Positions 1 through 6,529 of a stretch of DNA of 11,068 bases are shown piece after piece. The stretch's first letter is position 1, and the number at the start of each line of letters is the position of its first letter. The notes under the pieces were generated by a model, which saw only the letters and a list, made by a program, of their open reading frames with translations, did no database searches and was not told the origin of the DNA. This DNA is from Giesbergeria sp. (GTDB lineage Bacteria; Pseudomonadota; Gammaproteobacteria; Burkholderiales; Burkholderiaceae_C): positions 1-11,068 of the forward strand of contig JAUYGP010000022.1 in assembly GCA_030690515.1 (NCBI GenBank), read 5' to 3'. Both the position numbers and the translations under genes were made by a program.

Positions 1-2
1 AG

Positions 3-1478
3 CCCGCGCTGCTGGCGCCACCGGCCAACGGCCCGGCCCTGGCCGTCGGCCACATCACCCCCCGGGTAGACGCCGACGGCGTCGTGCGCCACCAGCCTGC
101 CATCATCTGCCACAACGGCCGGGCCTACCCGGCGCTGGGCATCGCAGCCCTGCTGCAGGGCAGTGGCGAAACCAGCCTGGCCCTAGCGCGCGGCGGCTGG
201 ACCGAAGCCCCATGGCAACTGGTAGCCCGGGGCCTGGGCCGCATCCCGCTGGACGACACGGGCAACCTGCGCGTCTCCTGGCGCCTCCACCCCGACCAGT
301 TCATCAGCCTGCCCGCCGCCGACGTACTGGCCGACCGCATCCCCGCACACCTGCTGACAGGCGCCTGGGTTCTGGTGGGCAGCAGCGCCTTTGGCCTGAA
401 CGACAGCATTGCCACCCCCTACGGCGGCGCCGGCTCGGGCCTGCAGGCACACCTGCAAATCATTGCCGCCCTGATCGATGGGCGCACCCCCTACAGCCCC
501 CGCCTGGCACCGCTGGCACAGGCCGGCCTGGCGCTCGCTGGCCTGCTGCTGCTGGCCTGGCTGGTGCGCCCACAGGCACAGCGCCTGGGGCAGGGCGCGC
601 AGCACAACCGCTTTCCTGTGTACCTGCAGCCGCTGGTGGCCCTGCTGCTGGCATTGGCGCTGCTGGCACTGCACGTAGTGCTGCAACTGCGCGCCGGGCT
701 GTGGCTGGGCTGGGCATCGCCTGCACTGTTTTTGCTGCTGGCAGGGCTGGCCATGGGAACGCTGGCGCACGCCCGCAGCCGCATCGACCGCGACCGCATC
801 TACGCCCACCTGGCCAGCTACCTGCCCGCACCGGTCGCCGCTGCCCTGGCCCTGCAGCCGCCCAGCAGCGCCATCCAGGCCGCCACCCGGCAAGTGAGCG
901 TGTTGGTGGCCGACATCCGCAACTTCTCTGCCTACTGCGAAGCCCGCCCCCCCGAGGAAGCCGCCGCCGTGCTGCACGCCTTCTTCTCCGAAGCCACCCG
1001 CGTGGTGCAGGCCCATGGCGGCGTCATTGAAGCCTTCCAGGGCGATGCCGTGCTGGCCGTGTGGAACGGCGAGCTGCAGCAAGCCGACACCGCCAACGCC
1101 GTGGGCCATGCCCAGCAGGCCCTGCGCGCCGCTGTCGAACTGCTGGCCGCCAGCCGCAAAGTGCTGCCCGACCCCGCACCCGCCGGGTTGGAGCCCCTCA
1201 GCCTGGGCCTGGGCGTGGAAACCGGCCCCGCCATGGCGGGCAGTTTTGGCCTGGCCAGCCGGCGCACCCACATGGTGATGGGCCGCACCGTGACCATCGC
1301 ATCCCGGCTGGTCGAAATGACAGCCGACCTGGCGCACCCCATCCTGGTAGGCGAAGGCCTGGCAGGCCAGATTGGCGGCGCTGGGCTCCAGTCCATGGGC
1401 ACTTTTTTGCTCGATGGCATGCGCGTACCCCACCACATCTACGCCTACCCCCTTGACGCAGCCCTTCGCACCGACTGA
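3..1478 (+). CDS. CHASE2-domain transmembrane class III nucleotide cyclase (5' truncated by window edge)
   Basis: The reading frame is open from the first complete codon, so the N-terminus lies outside the window; 491 codons are visible. An extracytoplasmic CHASE2 sensor comes first (GHITPRVDADGVVR at about 48-89, then GAWVLVGSSAFGLNDSIATP and GSGLQAHLQIIAALIDG). Three hydrophobic segments follow (about 504-570, 615-690 and 702-765), then a cytoplasmic cyclase catalytic domain from about 890. Both metal-binding aspartates are present, in VADIRNFS (codon 912-914) and FQGDAVLAVW (codon 1044-1046), and so is the transition-state arginine in TIASRL (1305-1307). The purine-recognition positions are unusual: Ala replaces Lys (1032-1034), Met replaces Asp/Thr (1272-1274) and Thr replaces Asn (1293-1295). 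The family makes cAMP or cGMP from ATP or GTP in response to an external signal. Whether this one is active, and on which nucleotide, is uncertain. Confidence 0.9.
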   Translation, partial: PALLAPPANGPALAVGHITPRVDADGVVRHQPAIICHNGRAYPALGIAALLQGSGETSLALARGGWTEAPWQLVARGLGRIPLDDTGNLRVSWRLHPDQFISLPAADVLADRIPAHLLTGAWVLVGSSAFGLNDSIATPYGGAGSGLQAHLQIIAALIDGRTPYSPRLAPLAQAGLALAGLLLLAWLVRPQAQRLGQGAQHNRFPVYLQPLVALLLALALLALHVVLQLRAGLWLGWASPALFLLLAGLAMGTLAHARSRIDRDRIYAHLASYLPAPVAAALALQPPSSAIQAATRQVSVLVADIRNFSAYCEARPPEEAAAVLHAFFSEATRVVQAHGGVIEAFQGDAVLAVWNGELQQADTANAVGHAQQALRAAVELLAASRKVLPDPAPAGLEPLSLGLGVETGPAMAGSFGLASRRTHMVMGRTVTIASRLVEMTADLAHPILVGEGLAGQIGGAGLQSMGTFLLDGMRVPHHIYAYPLDAALRTD

Positions 1479-1548
1479 ACCCCCCTGGCCGCCGCCACAA
1501 AGCCCCGCCCGCCCGCATGCGCAGGGCTGGCGCGGTGCGCTGTGCCGC

Positions 1549-2886
1549 ATGGGCCTGGGGCTGGCGGCCGTACTGGCCAGCAACCAGGCCCTGGCCCAGG
1601 GCCCGGCCCCTTGCGACGACCTGGCCCGCCAGGCCCGCAGCGCCGACGAACTGCATGCCCACCTGCAACGCTGCCAGAAAAATGCCGTGTACCTGGCACT
1701 TTTGGGTCGCCTATACAACACCGAACAGCGCTACCTGGAAGCCGCCGAACACCTCGAACGCGCCCTTTTGTTCGACCCCAACGCCACCGCTGCGCAAATG
1801 GACTACGCCATTGCCTTGGCTGGCAGCGGCGACACCCCGTCGGCCCTGCAGCTCATTGGCGGCCTGCTGGCCCGTGCCGACCTGGCCGAACCCCAGCGCG
1901 CCAGCCTGATGGCCGCGCGCGCGCGTTGGGCCCAGGCCAGCACCGCCAGCCTGCAGCAAACGCGCCTGTATGCCGGGCTGCGCATGGGCTACGACAACAA
2001 CCTGCTGGGTGCGCCCAACCTCAGCAGTCTGTCGCTCACCTTTCCGGGTGAAGTGGTCAACCTGCCGCTCGACGGCAGCAACCTGCCCCGGCCCGGCGCC
2101 TACCAGCGGGCCGACGCCCGGCTGGACCACACCCGTATCCAGCCCGACGGCACCCGCTGGGACATCAGCCTGGGCCTGCTGCAGCGCCAAAGCCAAAGCG
2201 TGCCCGAAGCCGGCTCCCGCCAGCTCGAAGCCCTGGCCGAACGCAGCCGCCCCGGCCGTGCGGAAGGCGCCAGCCCTTGGCAGCGCACCGGTCACTACAT
2301 CAACGCCAGCACCGCTCTGCTCAACACCCGCAGCAACACCCGTTACCGCAGCCTGGCCGCCGCCGCCGGAGGGCAGTGGCAAACCAACCCCACCCAAGGC
2401 AGCGCCTGCCAATGGCGCCTGGGCGGCGAGGCCCAGCAGCGCAGCCTGCAAAGCAACGCCCTGTTGTCGGGGCGCTACACAGGCCTGGCCGCACAATGGG
2501 CCTGCGCCAGCGCAGCGCAGGCGCCGCAGTGGCGCATTAACCTGCGCGGCGGGCGCGACCAGCCCGTGCAAGCCGCCCGTCCCGGCGGTGCGCAAACCGA
2601 ATATGCCTTGCGGGGCCTGTACAGCACCCCCGTGGGCCGGGCCAGTGCCTGGTTGCTGGAGGCCGAACTCAGCCATACCCGCGACGCCACCGGCTACAGC
2701 CCCCTGCTGGAGAACGGCGCCCGCCGCACCCTGAACCGCCTGGCCCTGCGCACCGAATACCAGCACAGCCTGCAACCCGGCCTGAGCCTGCTGGCCGGCG
2801 CCGAGCTGGTGGCCCAGCAATCGAACCTGCCACTATTTAATATGCACAGCCGGGGTATCTACCTGGGCGTGCGCGGTAGCTGGTAG
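1549..2886 (+). CDS. Exported TPR protein with C-terminal outer-membrane beta-barrel
   Basis: From the ATG at 1549 the product has 445 residues: a hydrophobic leader ending ALA before Q17, TPR-like helices at about residues 45-110 (YLALLGRLYNTEQRYLEAAE, then ERALLFDPNATAAQMDYAIA), and from about residue 140 alternating strands beginning AGLRMGYDNNLLGAP. It ends in tryptophan (GVRGSW), as outer-membrane beta-barrel proteins often end in an aromatic residue. The layout resembles TPR-barrel proteins such as the surface lipoprotein assembly modifier (SLAM) and PgaA-type families, which move surface proteins or polymers across the outer membrane; the exact family is not certain. The start is debatable: this ATG lacks a basic n-region and a clear ribosome site, while the frame is open further up, with TTG at 1453 and ATG at 1414 overlapping the cyclase gene. 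The close spacing suggests one operon with the cyclase. Confidence 0.8.
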   Translation: MGLGLAAVLASNQALAQGPAPCDDLARQARSADELHAHLQRCQKNAVYLALLGRLYNTEQRYLEAAEHLERALLFDPNATAAQMDYAIALAGSGDTPSALQLIGGLLARADLAEPQRASLMAARARWAQASTASLQQTRLYAGLRMGYDNNLLGAPNLSSLSLTFPGEVVNLPLDGSNLPRPGAYQRADARLDHTRIQPDGTRWDISLGLLQRQSQSVPEAGSRQLEALAERSRPGRAEGASPWQRTGHYINASTALLNTRSNTRYRSLAAAAGGQWQTNPTQGSACQWRLGGEAQQRSLQSNALLSGRYTGLAAQWACASAAQAPQWRINLRGGRDQPVQAARPGGAQTEYALRGLYSTPVGRASAWLLEAELSHTRDATGYSPLLENGARRTLNRLALRTEYQHSLQPGLSLLAGAELVAQQSNLPLFNMHSRGIYLGVRGSW

Positions 2887-2945
2887 GCCGCTGTAGCCCC
2901 CGGGGCGCAGGCCCGCCACGGGGTCTGGCCGCATCGCACCAAAGC

Positions 2946-2961
2946 TGTGACGCCCGTCACC
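2946..2961. promoter_or_regulatory. CRP/Vfr-type binding site (putative)
   Basis: The sequence reads TGTGA-CGCCCG-TCACC, one base from the CRP consensus TGTGA-N6-TCACA. The core GTGACGCCCGTCAC is a perfect 6-base inverted repeat with a 2-base spacer. Its centre (2953.5) lies 41.5 bases upstream of a start at about 2995, which matches class II CRP-dependent promoters. It does not fit the FNR consensus TTGAT-N4-ATCAA. Binding is inferred from sequence only. Confidence 0.6.
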
Positions 2962-2980
2962 CACCCCGCCGTGGCATGCT

Positions 2981-2995
2981 TGCTACACTCGCTCT
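2981..2995 (+). promoter_or_regulatory. Extended -10 promoter P1, likely activator dependent
   Basis: TGC followed by TACACT (2984-2989) forms an extended -10 element. No -35 hexamer is visible; the CRP-type palindrome occupies that place instead. The predicted start near 2995 would give a leader of about 158 bases before the surface-protein ATG at 3153. Functional assignment is inference. Confidence 0.45.
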
Positions 2996-3025
2996 CAAGT
3001 TGGCTTAAAGGCCTTGTCCACGAAC

Positions 3026-3053
3026 TTTGCAAATGCAACGTGCGTGTGATAAT
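3026..3053 (+). promoter_or_regulatory. Sigma-70-like promoter P2 for the surface protein
   Basis: A -35-like TTTGCA (3026-3031) stands 16 bases before GATAAT (3048-3053). The -10 element is preceded by TGT, so it is an extended -10. The start would fall near 3060 and leave a leader of about 93 bases. It could act with, or instead of, P1. Confidence 0.45.
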
Positions 3054-3065
3054 GCCAAAGCAAAC

Positions 3066-3117
3066 TTGTAAAAGTGGGTGGGTGTGCGCCATCAGCGCTC
3101 GTACACCACTTTGACAA
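3066..3117 (+). promoter_or_regulatory. Stem-loop in the 5' leader of the surface-protein mRNA
   Basis: TTGTAAAAGTGG (3066-3077) pairs with CCACTTTGACAA (3106-3117) over 12 positions with one mismatch, enclosing a 28-base loop. The stem ends about 20 bases before the AAAGGAAG ribosome site (3139-3146), so it may stabilise the mRNA or tune translation. Long structured leaders are known for some S-layer mRNAs; the role here is inferred. Confidence 0.4.
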
Positions 3118-3152
3118 CTTGTTTTATTTTCACTTTGCAAAGGAAGACCCAA

Positions 3153-5363
3153 ATGTCCGCATCCGTATTCGGCGCAGCAGCAGCAGTCACCATGTTGAAC
3201 CGCGCGTTCAACAACGCATCGCCAGCTAATGCTGTGTTCAACAACCAGGTGGCCACCGCCGGCTCCACTGACGCTAGCCAGTTTGCTTTCGCCACCACCT
3301 TCGCCCAGGGCTTTGCCTCGATGAGCAATGCCGACCTGGCATCGCGCGTCATGGGCAACCTGGGCATGCTGCCCAACGACGCCCTGCTGGCCGCTTTCAC
3401 CGACTACCTGGGCGCTAACGGCGTCGGTAGCCGTGGCGTGATCGTGCTGCAACTGTCGCAAATCCTGTCCACCATGGAAAACGCCACGGGTGACCTGGCC
3501 ATCTATGCGCCTCAGGCAGTGGCATGGAACAAGGAAGTTGAACAGTCGTTTATCTACTCGTCCAATATCGCCAGCACCACGGCTTATAACGGCGACTTTG
3601 CCCCCACGCCTGTGGACCAAGGTCAGACCTTCACGCTCACTAGCAGTGTGGATAACGTCGCCGGCACCGGCGGCAACGACACCATCATCGCTGGCGATCA
3701 AGCCGGGAACGATACTCTGAATGCAGGCGACCAGATCAGCGGCGGCGCAGGTACCGACACCCTGAACATCTTTGCAGGTGCTGCCAACTTTGCAGCTACG
3801 ACTGTGTCAGGCGTTGAAGTTATCAACGTGTATCAAGACGCGAGCCTTAACGTATCCGGCAACAGCGGCGTTCAGCAAGTTTGGAGCCTCGGCGGTGTGA
3901 ACGAGACCATCACTGCAACTGTCGCCCAAACCATTGGTTTCGGCAATGCAGCCACCGGCGCTGCTGAAACTGCAACCTTTGCGAGCGTCACAGGCACGAC
4001 CGATGCTGCGACCATTGCAGTCAGTGACGCAGGCAAGACAACTGCCTACACCTCGATCACTGTTGCAGGTATCGAAACGCTGACCGTGAACGCCGCAGGC
4101 ACCAATAAACTTGGTACGCTGACAGCCACTTCCGCCAGTAAACTCGTGTTCACCGGTGCAGGCGCAGTTACAACTACCCTGAGTGATGACACTGCCTACA
4201 AAACCATTGACGGCTCTGCCGCCACGGGTGCGCTGAAGATTACTGCCGCTGGCGCCGCCAACTCTGCCCAAGTGCTGGACATCAAAACTGGCACCGGCGG
4301 TGACACCTACACAACGTTGTTTGCCAACATGACCAAGGCCGACAAAATTGACCTCGGCGATGGTGTCGACACACTGGCCTTCGCTGATGCCACCGATTTG
4401 TCTGCTGCAGCCAACGTAGCCTTGCTGGCTGGTGTGACCAACGTTGAAGTTTTGGCAGTTGCTGGTGTAGGTGCATTCAAAGTTGATGGCGATCTGGTTT
4501 CTCAGACGGCATTCGCCCATAGCAGCACTGCTGCTTTCACCGGCACCAATTTTGCCGCTACTGACAGCCTGACCGTTGGCGCTGTGAACATCGCTGCATC
4601 CACCGTCGCAATGAAGCTGGGCCAAAACACCTTCAATCTGGCTCTTGCTGGCTCCACAACTGCCGCCTCTGATGCAAGCGGAATTACCGTGACCGGTGCA
4701 TCCACCGTTAATGTCAGCAGCGCTGGTACCGCTGGTGTTGCCAACAACGTGTTTGATCTGACGACCGACTCGAACGGTACGGTCAACGTCACTGGTAGCC
4801 AGAACCTGACCCTGACCACTGCTCTCAATGCCGGTACCACCGGTCTCAGCATTTCAGGTTCTGCGTTTACTGGTAAGCTGACTGTTACTGGTACGGGTCA
4901 GGGCGACCTGATTGTGGGTGGCTTGGGCGCTGACACCATCACCGGTGGTGACGGTACTGATACGATGACCGGCGGCGCTGGTGCAGATACGTTCGCATTC
5001 GCTGCTGGTGACAACGCCGGCGCAGATGGCGCTGCTGTGGCAGACATCATCACCGACTTCGTTGCAGGCACCGACAAGCTGCAATTCACGGGCTTCGCTG
5101 ATGTTGTGTCTGGTCAACAAGCTGGAGTGCAAGCTGCGGTGACGGCGCTGGCTGCTGGATCTACCGATGCACAAATTGCTACGGCAATGGCTGCTGCCAA
5201 CACGACCAACCTCGGTGTGTCGTTTGCTGTATTTAATGGCAATACCTATGTGTACGCTGAAACGACTGGCGCAACTGGAACCCACGTTGAAGCCGATAAC
5301 ATCTTCGTCAAGCTGACAGGTGTGACGACTGCTCCGACATTCGCAGCAGACGTGGTCGCCTAA
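3153..5363 (+). CDS. RTX-type repeat surface protein, S-layer- or adhesin-like, probable type I secretion substrate
   Basis: The start is the ATG at 3153, preceded by AAAGGAAG with good spacing; a GTG in frame at 3078 has no such site. The product has 736 residues, contains no cysteine, is acidic, and is rich in Ala, Thr, Gly and Val. It has no Sec signal peptide. The N-terminal ~145 residues are helical. Glycine/aspartate motifs then appear (VAGTGGNDTIIAGD and GGAGTDTLNIFAG, about residues 168-209), followed by a long Thr/Ala-rich beta-repeat region. A nonapeptide cluster lies at about residues 583-612 (GGLGADTITGGDGTDTMTGG), before a roughly 120-residue tail that probably carries the type I export signal. 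RTX motifs bind calcium outside the cell. The overall plan recalls Caulobacter RsaA. Its GC content is visibly lower than that of its neighbours and its codons are biased (GGT, GCT, ACT, GTT), as expected for an abundant protein. No transporter genes are in the window. Confidence 0.8.
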   Translation: MSASVFGAAAAVTMLNRAFNNASPANAVFNNQVATAGSTDASQFAFATTFAQGFASMSNADLASRVMGNLGMLPNDALLAAFTDYLGANGVGSRGVIVLQLSQILSTMENATGDLAIYAPQAVAWNKEVEQSFIYSSNIASTTAYNGDFAPTPVDQGQTFTLTSSVDNVAGTGGNDTIIAGDQAGNDTLNAGDQISGGAGTDTLNIFAGAANFAATTVSGVEVINVYQDASLNVSGNSGVQQVWSLGGVNETITATVAQTIGFGNAATGAAETATFASVTGTTDAATIAVSDAGKTTAYTSITVAGIETLTVNAAGTNKLGTLTATSASKLVFTGAGAVTTTLSDDTAYKTIDGSAATGALKITAAGAANSAQVLDIKTGTGGDTYTTLFANMTKADKIDLGDGVDTLAFADATDLSAAANVALLAGVTNVEVLAVAGVGAFKVDGDLVSQTAFAHSSTAAFTGTNFAATDSLTVGAVNIAASTVAMKLGQNTFNLALAGSTTAASDASGITVTGASTVNVSSAGTAGVANNVFDLTTDSNGTVNVTGSQNLTLTTALNAGTTGLSISGSAFTGKLTVTGTGQGDLIVGGLGADTITGGDGTDTMTGGAGADTFAFAAGDNAGADGAAVADIITDFVAGTDKLQFTGFADVVSGQQAGVQAAVTALAAGSTDAQIATAMAAANTTNLGVSFAVFNGNTYVYAETTGATGTHVEADNIFVKLTGVTTAPTFAADVVA

Positions 5364-5404
5364 TCTCCCCCGGAGACAAGCACCCGCCCTCGGGTAGATG
5401 CTTG
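5364..5404 (+). other. Two consecutive 3'-UTR hairpins after the surface-protein gene
   Basis: TCTCC-ccc-GGAGA (5364-5376) starts directly after the stop codon. A second stem follows at once: CAAGC plus ACCCG (5377-5386), loop CCCT, CGGGT (5391-5395), a 4-base bulge and GCTTG (5400-5404). Neither has a T-run, so they look like mRNA 3'-end stabilisers rather than terminators. Confidence 0.45.
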
Positions 5405-5417
5405 CGGCGAAAGCCCC

Positions 5418-5451
5418 AAAACCCCTGTGACCTCGGTTGCAGGGGTTTTTT
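5418..5451 (+). terminator. Rho-independent terminator of the surface-protein gene
   Basis: AAAACCCCTG (5418-5427) pairs perfectly with CAGGGGTTTT (5440-5449) around a 12-base loop, and the T-run continues to 5451. This is the strongest terminator in the window and it ends the left gene block. Confidence 0.9.
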
Positions 5452-5483
5452 CCTGAAGGGCCTTGCACAACAGGGCCTTTCAG

Positions 5484-5496
5484 AAAAATGGACACC
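5484..5496 (+). repeat. Divergent copy of the AAAAAGGACACC motif
   Basis: AAAAATGGACACC differs from the motif at 5510 by one inserted base. It marks the left edge of the repeat-rich accessory island. Confidence 0.4.
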
Positions 5497-5511
5497 ATAT
5501 CACCATAATAA

Positions 5512-5553
5512 AAAGGACACCCACTTTAGTTGCCTAAAAATCAATCAGCGTTT
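5512..5553 (+). repeat. Direct repeat, left copy (flanks the higBA-type pair)
   Basis: This 42-base segment matches 6424-6465 at 38 positions, including 22 identical bases at its left end (AAAGGACACCCACTTTAGTT and onward) and the block ATCAGCG near its right end. The two copies are in the same orientation, about 910 bases apart, with the toxin-antitoxin pair between them. Confidence 0.85.
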
Positions 5554-5700
5554 CAAGGATTAAAAAGGACACCTATAGGTTGCCGCTGGGAGGGCGCTTA
5601 CCTGCATGTGGGCAATCAACAAGGCGAAGAGCCGGTCTTCACCGCCGTTGGCATCCCGGATGCGGCGATGACGGGGACGCATCTGTTGTGGGTGGGGTGA
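5530..5700 (+). pseudogene. 3' remnant of an unidentified protein-coding gene
   Basis: The frame is open for 56 codons and ends with TGA at 5698-5700. The first part runs through the repeat motifs. From 5587 the translation becomes protein-like (WEGAYLHVGNQQGEEPVF, later AVGIPDAAMTGTHLLWVG), with no ATG to start it. It reads like the C-terminal tail of a longer protein whose upstream part was removed where the repeats now stand. I do not recognise the family, and chance coding cannot be excluded. Confidence 0.35.
5562..5584 (+). repeat. Degenerate copy of the AAAAAGGACACC motif
   Basis: AAAAAGGACACCTATAGGTTGCC matches the copy at 5510-5534 (AAAAAGGACACC, then AGTTGCC) with a short internal change. 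It abuts the coding remnant that ends at 5700. Confidence 0.55.
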
Positions 5701-5705
5701 GATTG

Positions 5706-5734
5706 TTGCTGTAAATTCGCTTTAAGGCTAATAT
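5706..5734 (+). promoter_or_regulatory. Promoter of the HigB/HigA-type operon
   Basis: TTGCTG (5706-5711) and TAATAT (5729-5734) are separated by 17 bases. The predicted start falls at about 5741, on the GTG start codon of the toxin gene, so the transcript could be leaderless. Confidence 0.55.
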
Positions 5735-5740
5735 TGAGGT

Positions 5741-6064
5741 GTGCACGAAGTCATTCACTACCTCGACGAAGCCGAGAATGACCTATACCAGTCGTGGCTC
5801 GAATCGCTGCGGGATCGGGTGGCCAAGGTGGCGATCATCAAGCGCGTTGCCCGTATGGAAGTTGGGCTGTTTGGCGATTGCAAGTCCCTGCGCGAGGGCA
5901 TCTGGGAGCTCAAGGTCGACGTCGGTGCTGGATACCGCGTGTATTACGCGCATGTGGGTAACCGCGTGATCCTGTTGACCAGCGGCGGCGACAAGAAGTC
6001 ACAAAGCCGTGACATTGAGCGTGCCTTGAATTTGTTGAAAGACTGGGAGAAACGAAATGGCTAA
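5741..6064 (+). CDS. higB: HigB/RelE-like toxin, Gp49 family
   Basis: This 107-residue protein has the hallmarks of the phage Gp49-like, HigB-type addiction-module killer proteins: LRDRVAK at residues 23-29, LFGDCKSLREGIWELKVD, then GAGYRVYY at 62-69, and GGDKKSQSRDIERA at 82-95. Members are typically about 100 residues and act as ribosome-dependent mRNA endonucleases that stall growth when the antitoxin is lost. The GTG at 5741 is the first possible start, because the same frame has a stop at 5735-5737. No well-placed ribosome site precedes it, which fits the leaderless transcript suggested by the promoter. The gene overlaps the antitoxin gene by 8 bases, in the toxin-first order usual for this family. 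The product assignment is firm; the activity is inferred. Confidence 0.9.
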   Translation: MHEVIHYLDEAENDLYQSWLESLRDRVAKVAIIKRVARMEVGLFGDCKSLREGIWELKVDVGAGYRVYYAHVGNRVILLTSGGDKKSQSRDIERALNLLKDWEKRNG

Positions 6065-6371
6065 GACACATCGAACCCATGAAGAGGCTACGGTTGAAAT
6101 GTTCCGCAAGGATCCAGAGCTGGCTGCCGACTACCTCAACTCCGTGCTGGAAGATGGCGACGAAACCGATTTGATGCTGGCACTGCGCGCACTAAGCAAG
6201 GCGTTCGGCGGCGTACAGGAAGTGGCTCGTCAAGCGGATGTTAATGCACACACGCTGTACCGCACGCTATCTGAAAAGGGTAATCCTGAGCTGAAGACCC
6301 TAGCGGCAATCCTGAAGGCGATGGGCATGCGTCTGGCGATCCAGCCGCTAAATCACCATGTCCACGCTTAA
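6057..6371 (+). CDS. higA: HigA-type antitoxin with helix-turn-helix
   Basis: This 104-residue protein resembles the addiction-module antidote proteins paired with Gp49-like toxins. The N-terminal part (FRKDPELAADYLNSVLEDGD) is followed by a Cro/C1-like helix-turn-helix at about residues 50-85 (GGVQEVARQADVNAHTLYRT, then LSEKGNPELKTLAAIL). GGGAGA (6045-6050) lies 6 bases before the ATG, and the start overlaps the toxin gene by 8 bases, so the two are translationally coupled. Such antitoxins bind and block the toxin and repress their own operon. No terminator follows; the right copy of the 42-base direct repeat begins 52 bases after the stop. Confidence 0.9.
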   Translation: MAKTHRTHEEATVEMFRKDPELAADYLNSVLEDGDETDLMLALRALSKAFGGVQEVARQADVNAHTLYRTLSEKGNPELKTLAAILKAMGMRLAIQPLNHHVHA

Positions 6372-6423
6372 TTCAGTGAAGGCAAAGTATTGGGTTACCG
6401 TTCAGCGGATAACATAGTAATAT

Positions 6424-6465
6424 AAAGGACACCCACTTTAGTTGCATAAAAATTCATCAGCGGTT
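6424..6465 (+). repeat. Direct repeat, right copy (flanks the higBA-type pair)
   Basis: It matches 5512-5553 at 38 of 42 positions in the same orientation. It separates the HigB/HigA-type pair from the first DUF4160-DUF2442 pair. No target duplication or inverted terminal repeat was seen around it. Confidence 0.85.
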
Positions 6466-6468
6466 AAA

Positions 6469-6480
6469 CATGATTTCATG
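6469..6480. promoter_or_regulatory. Short palindrome upstream of the first DUF4160 gene (possible operator)
   Basis: CATGA-TT-TCATG is a perfect 5-base inverted repeat 49 bases before the DUF4160 start. It could be an autoregulatory operator, but at this length it may also be chance. No convincing promoter hexamers were found nearby. Confidence 0.2.
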
Positions 6481-6529
6481 TCATAACCTGCGTTGCTTAA
6501 AGAGTGCTTGAAACTACCGCCCGAAACAT

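Noticed and set aside
183..1721. 512-codon minus-strand open frame
   Set aside because: It runs antisense across the cyclase and barrel genes, is rich in Gly, Gln, Ala and Val, and shows no domain. It is a typical shadow in high-GC DNA.
1711..2820. 369-codon minus-strand open frame
   Set aside because: Antisense shadow of the barrel gene, low complexity (Gly, Ala, Gln), no recognisable motif.
2946..2961. Reading the palindrome as an FNR site
   Set aside because: The half-sites are TGTGA and TCACC, not TTGAT and ATCAA, so CRP/Vfr specificity fits better.
3807..4625. 272-codon minus-strand open frame inside the surface-protein gene
   Set aside because: Glycine-, serine- and cysteine-rich antisense of a repetitive gene; no family features.
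4854..5498. 214-codon minus-strand open frame over the end of the surface-protein gene
   Set aside because: It covers the antisense of the RTX repeats and starts inside the terminator region; shadow.
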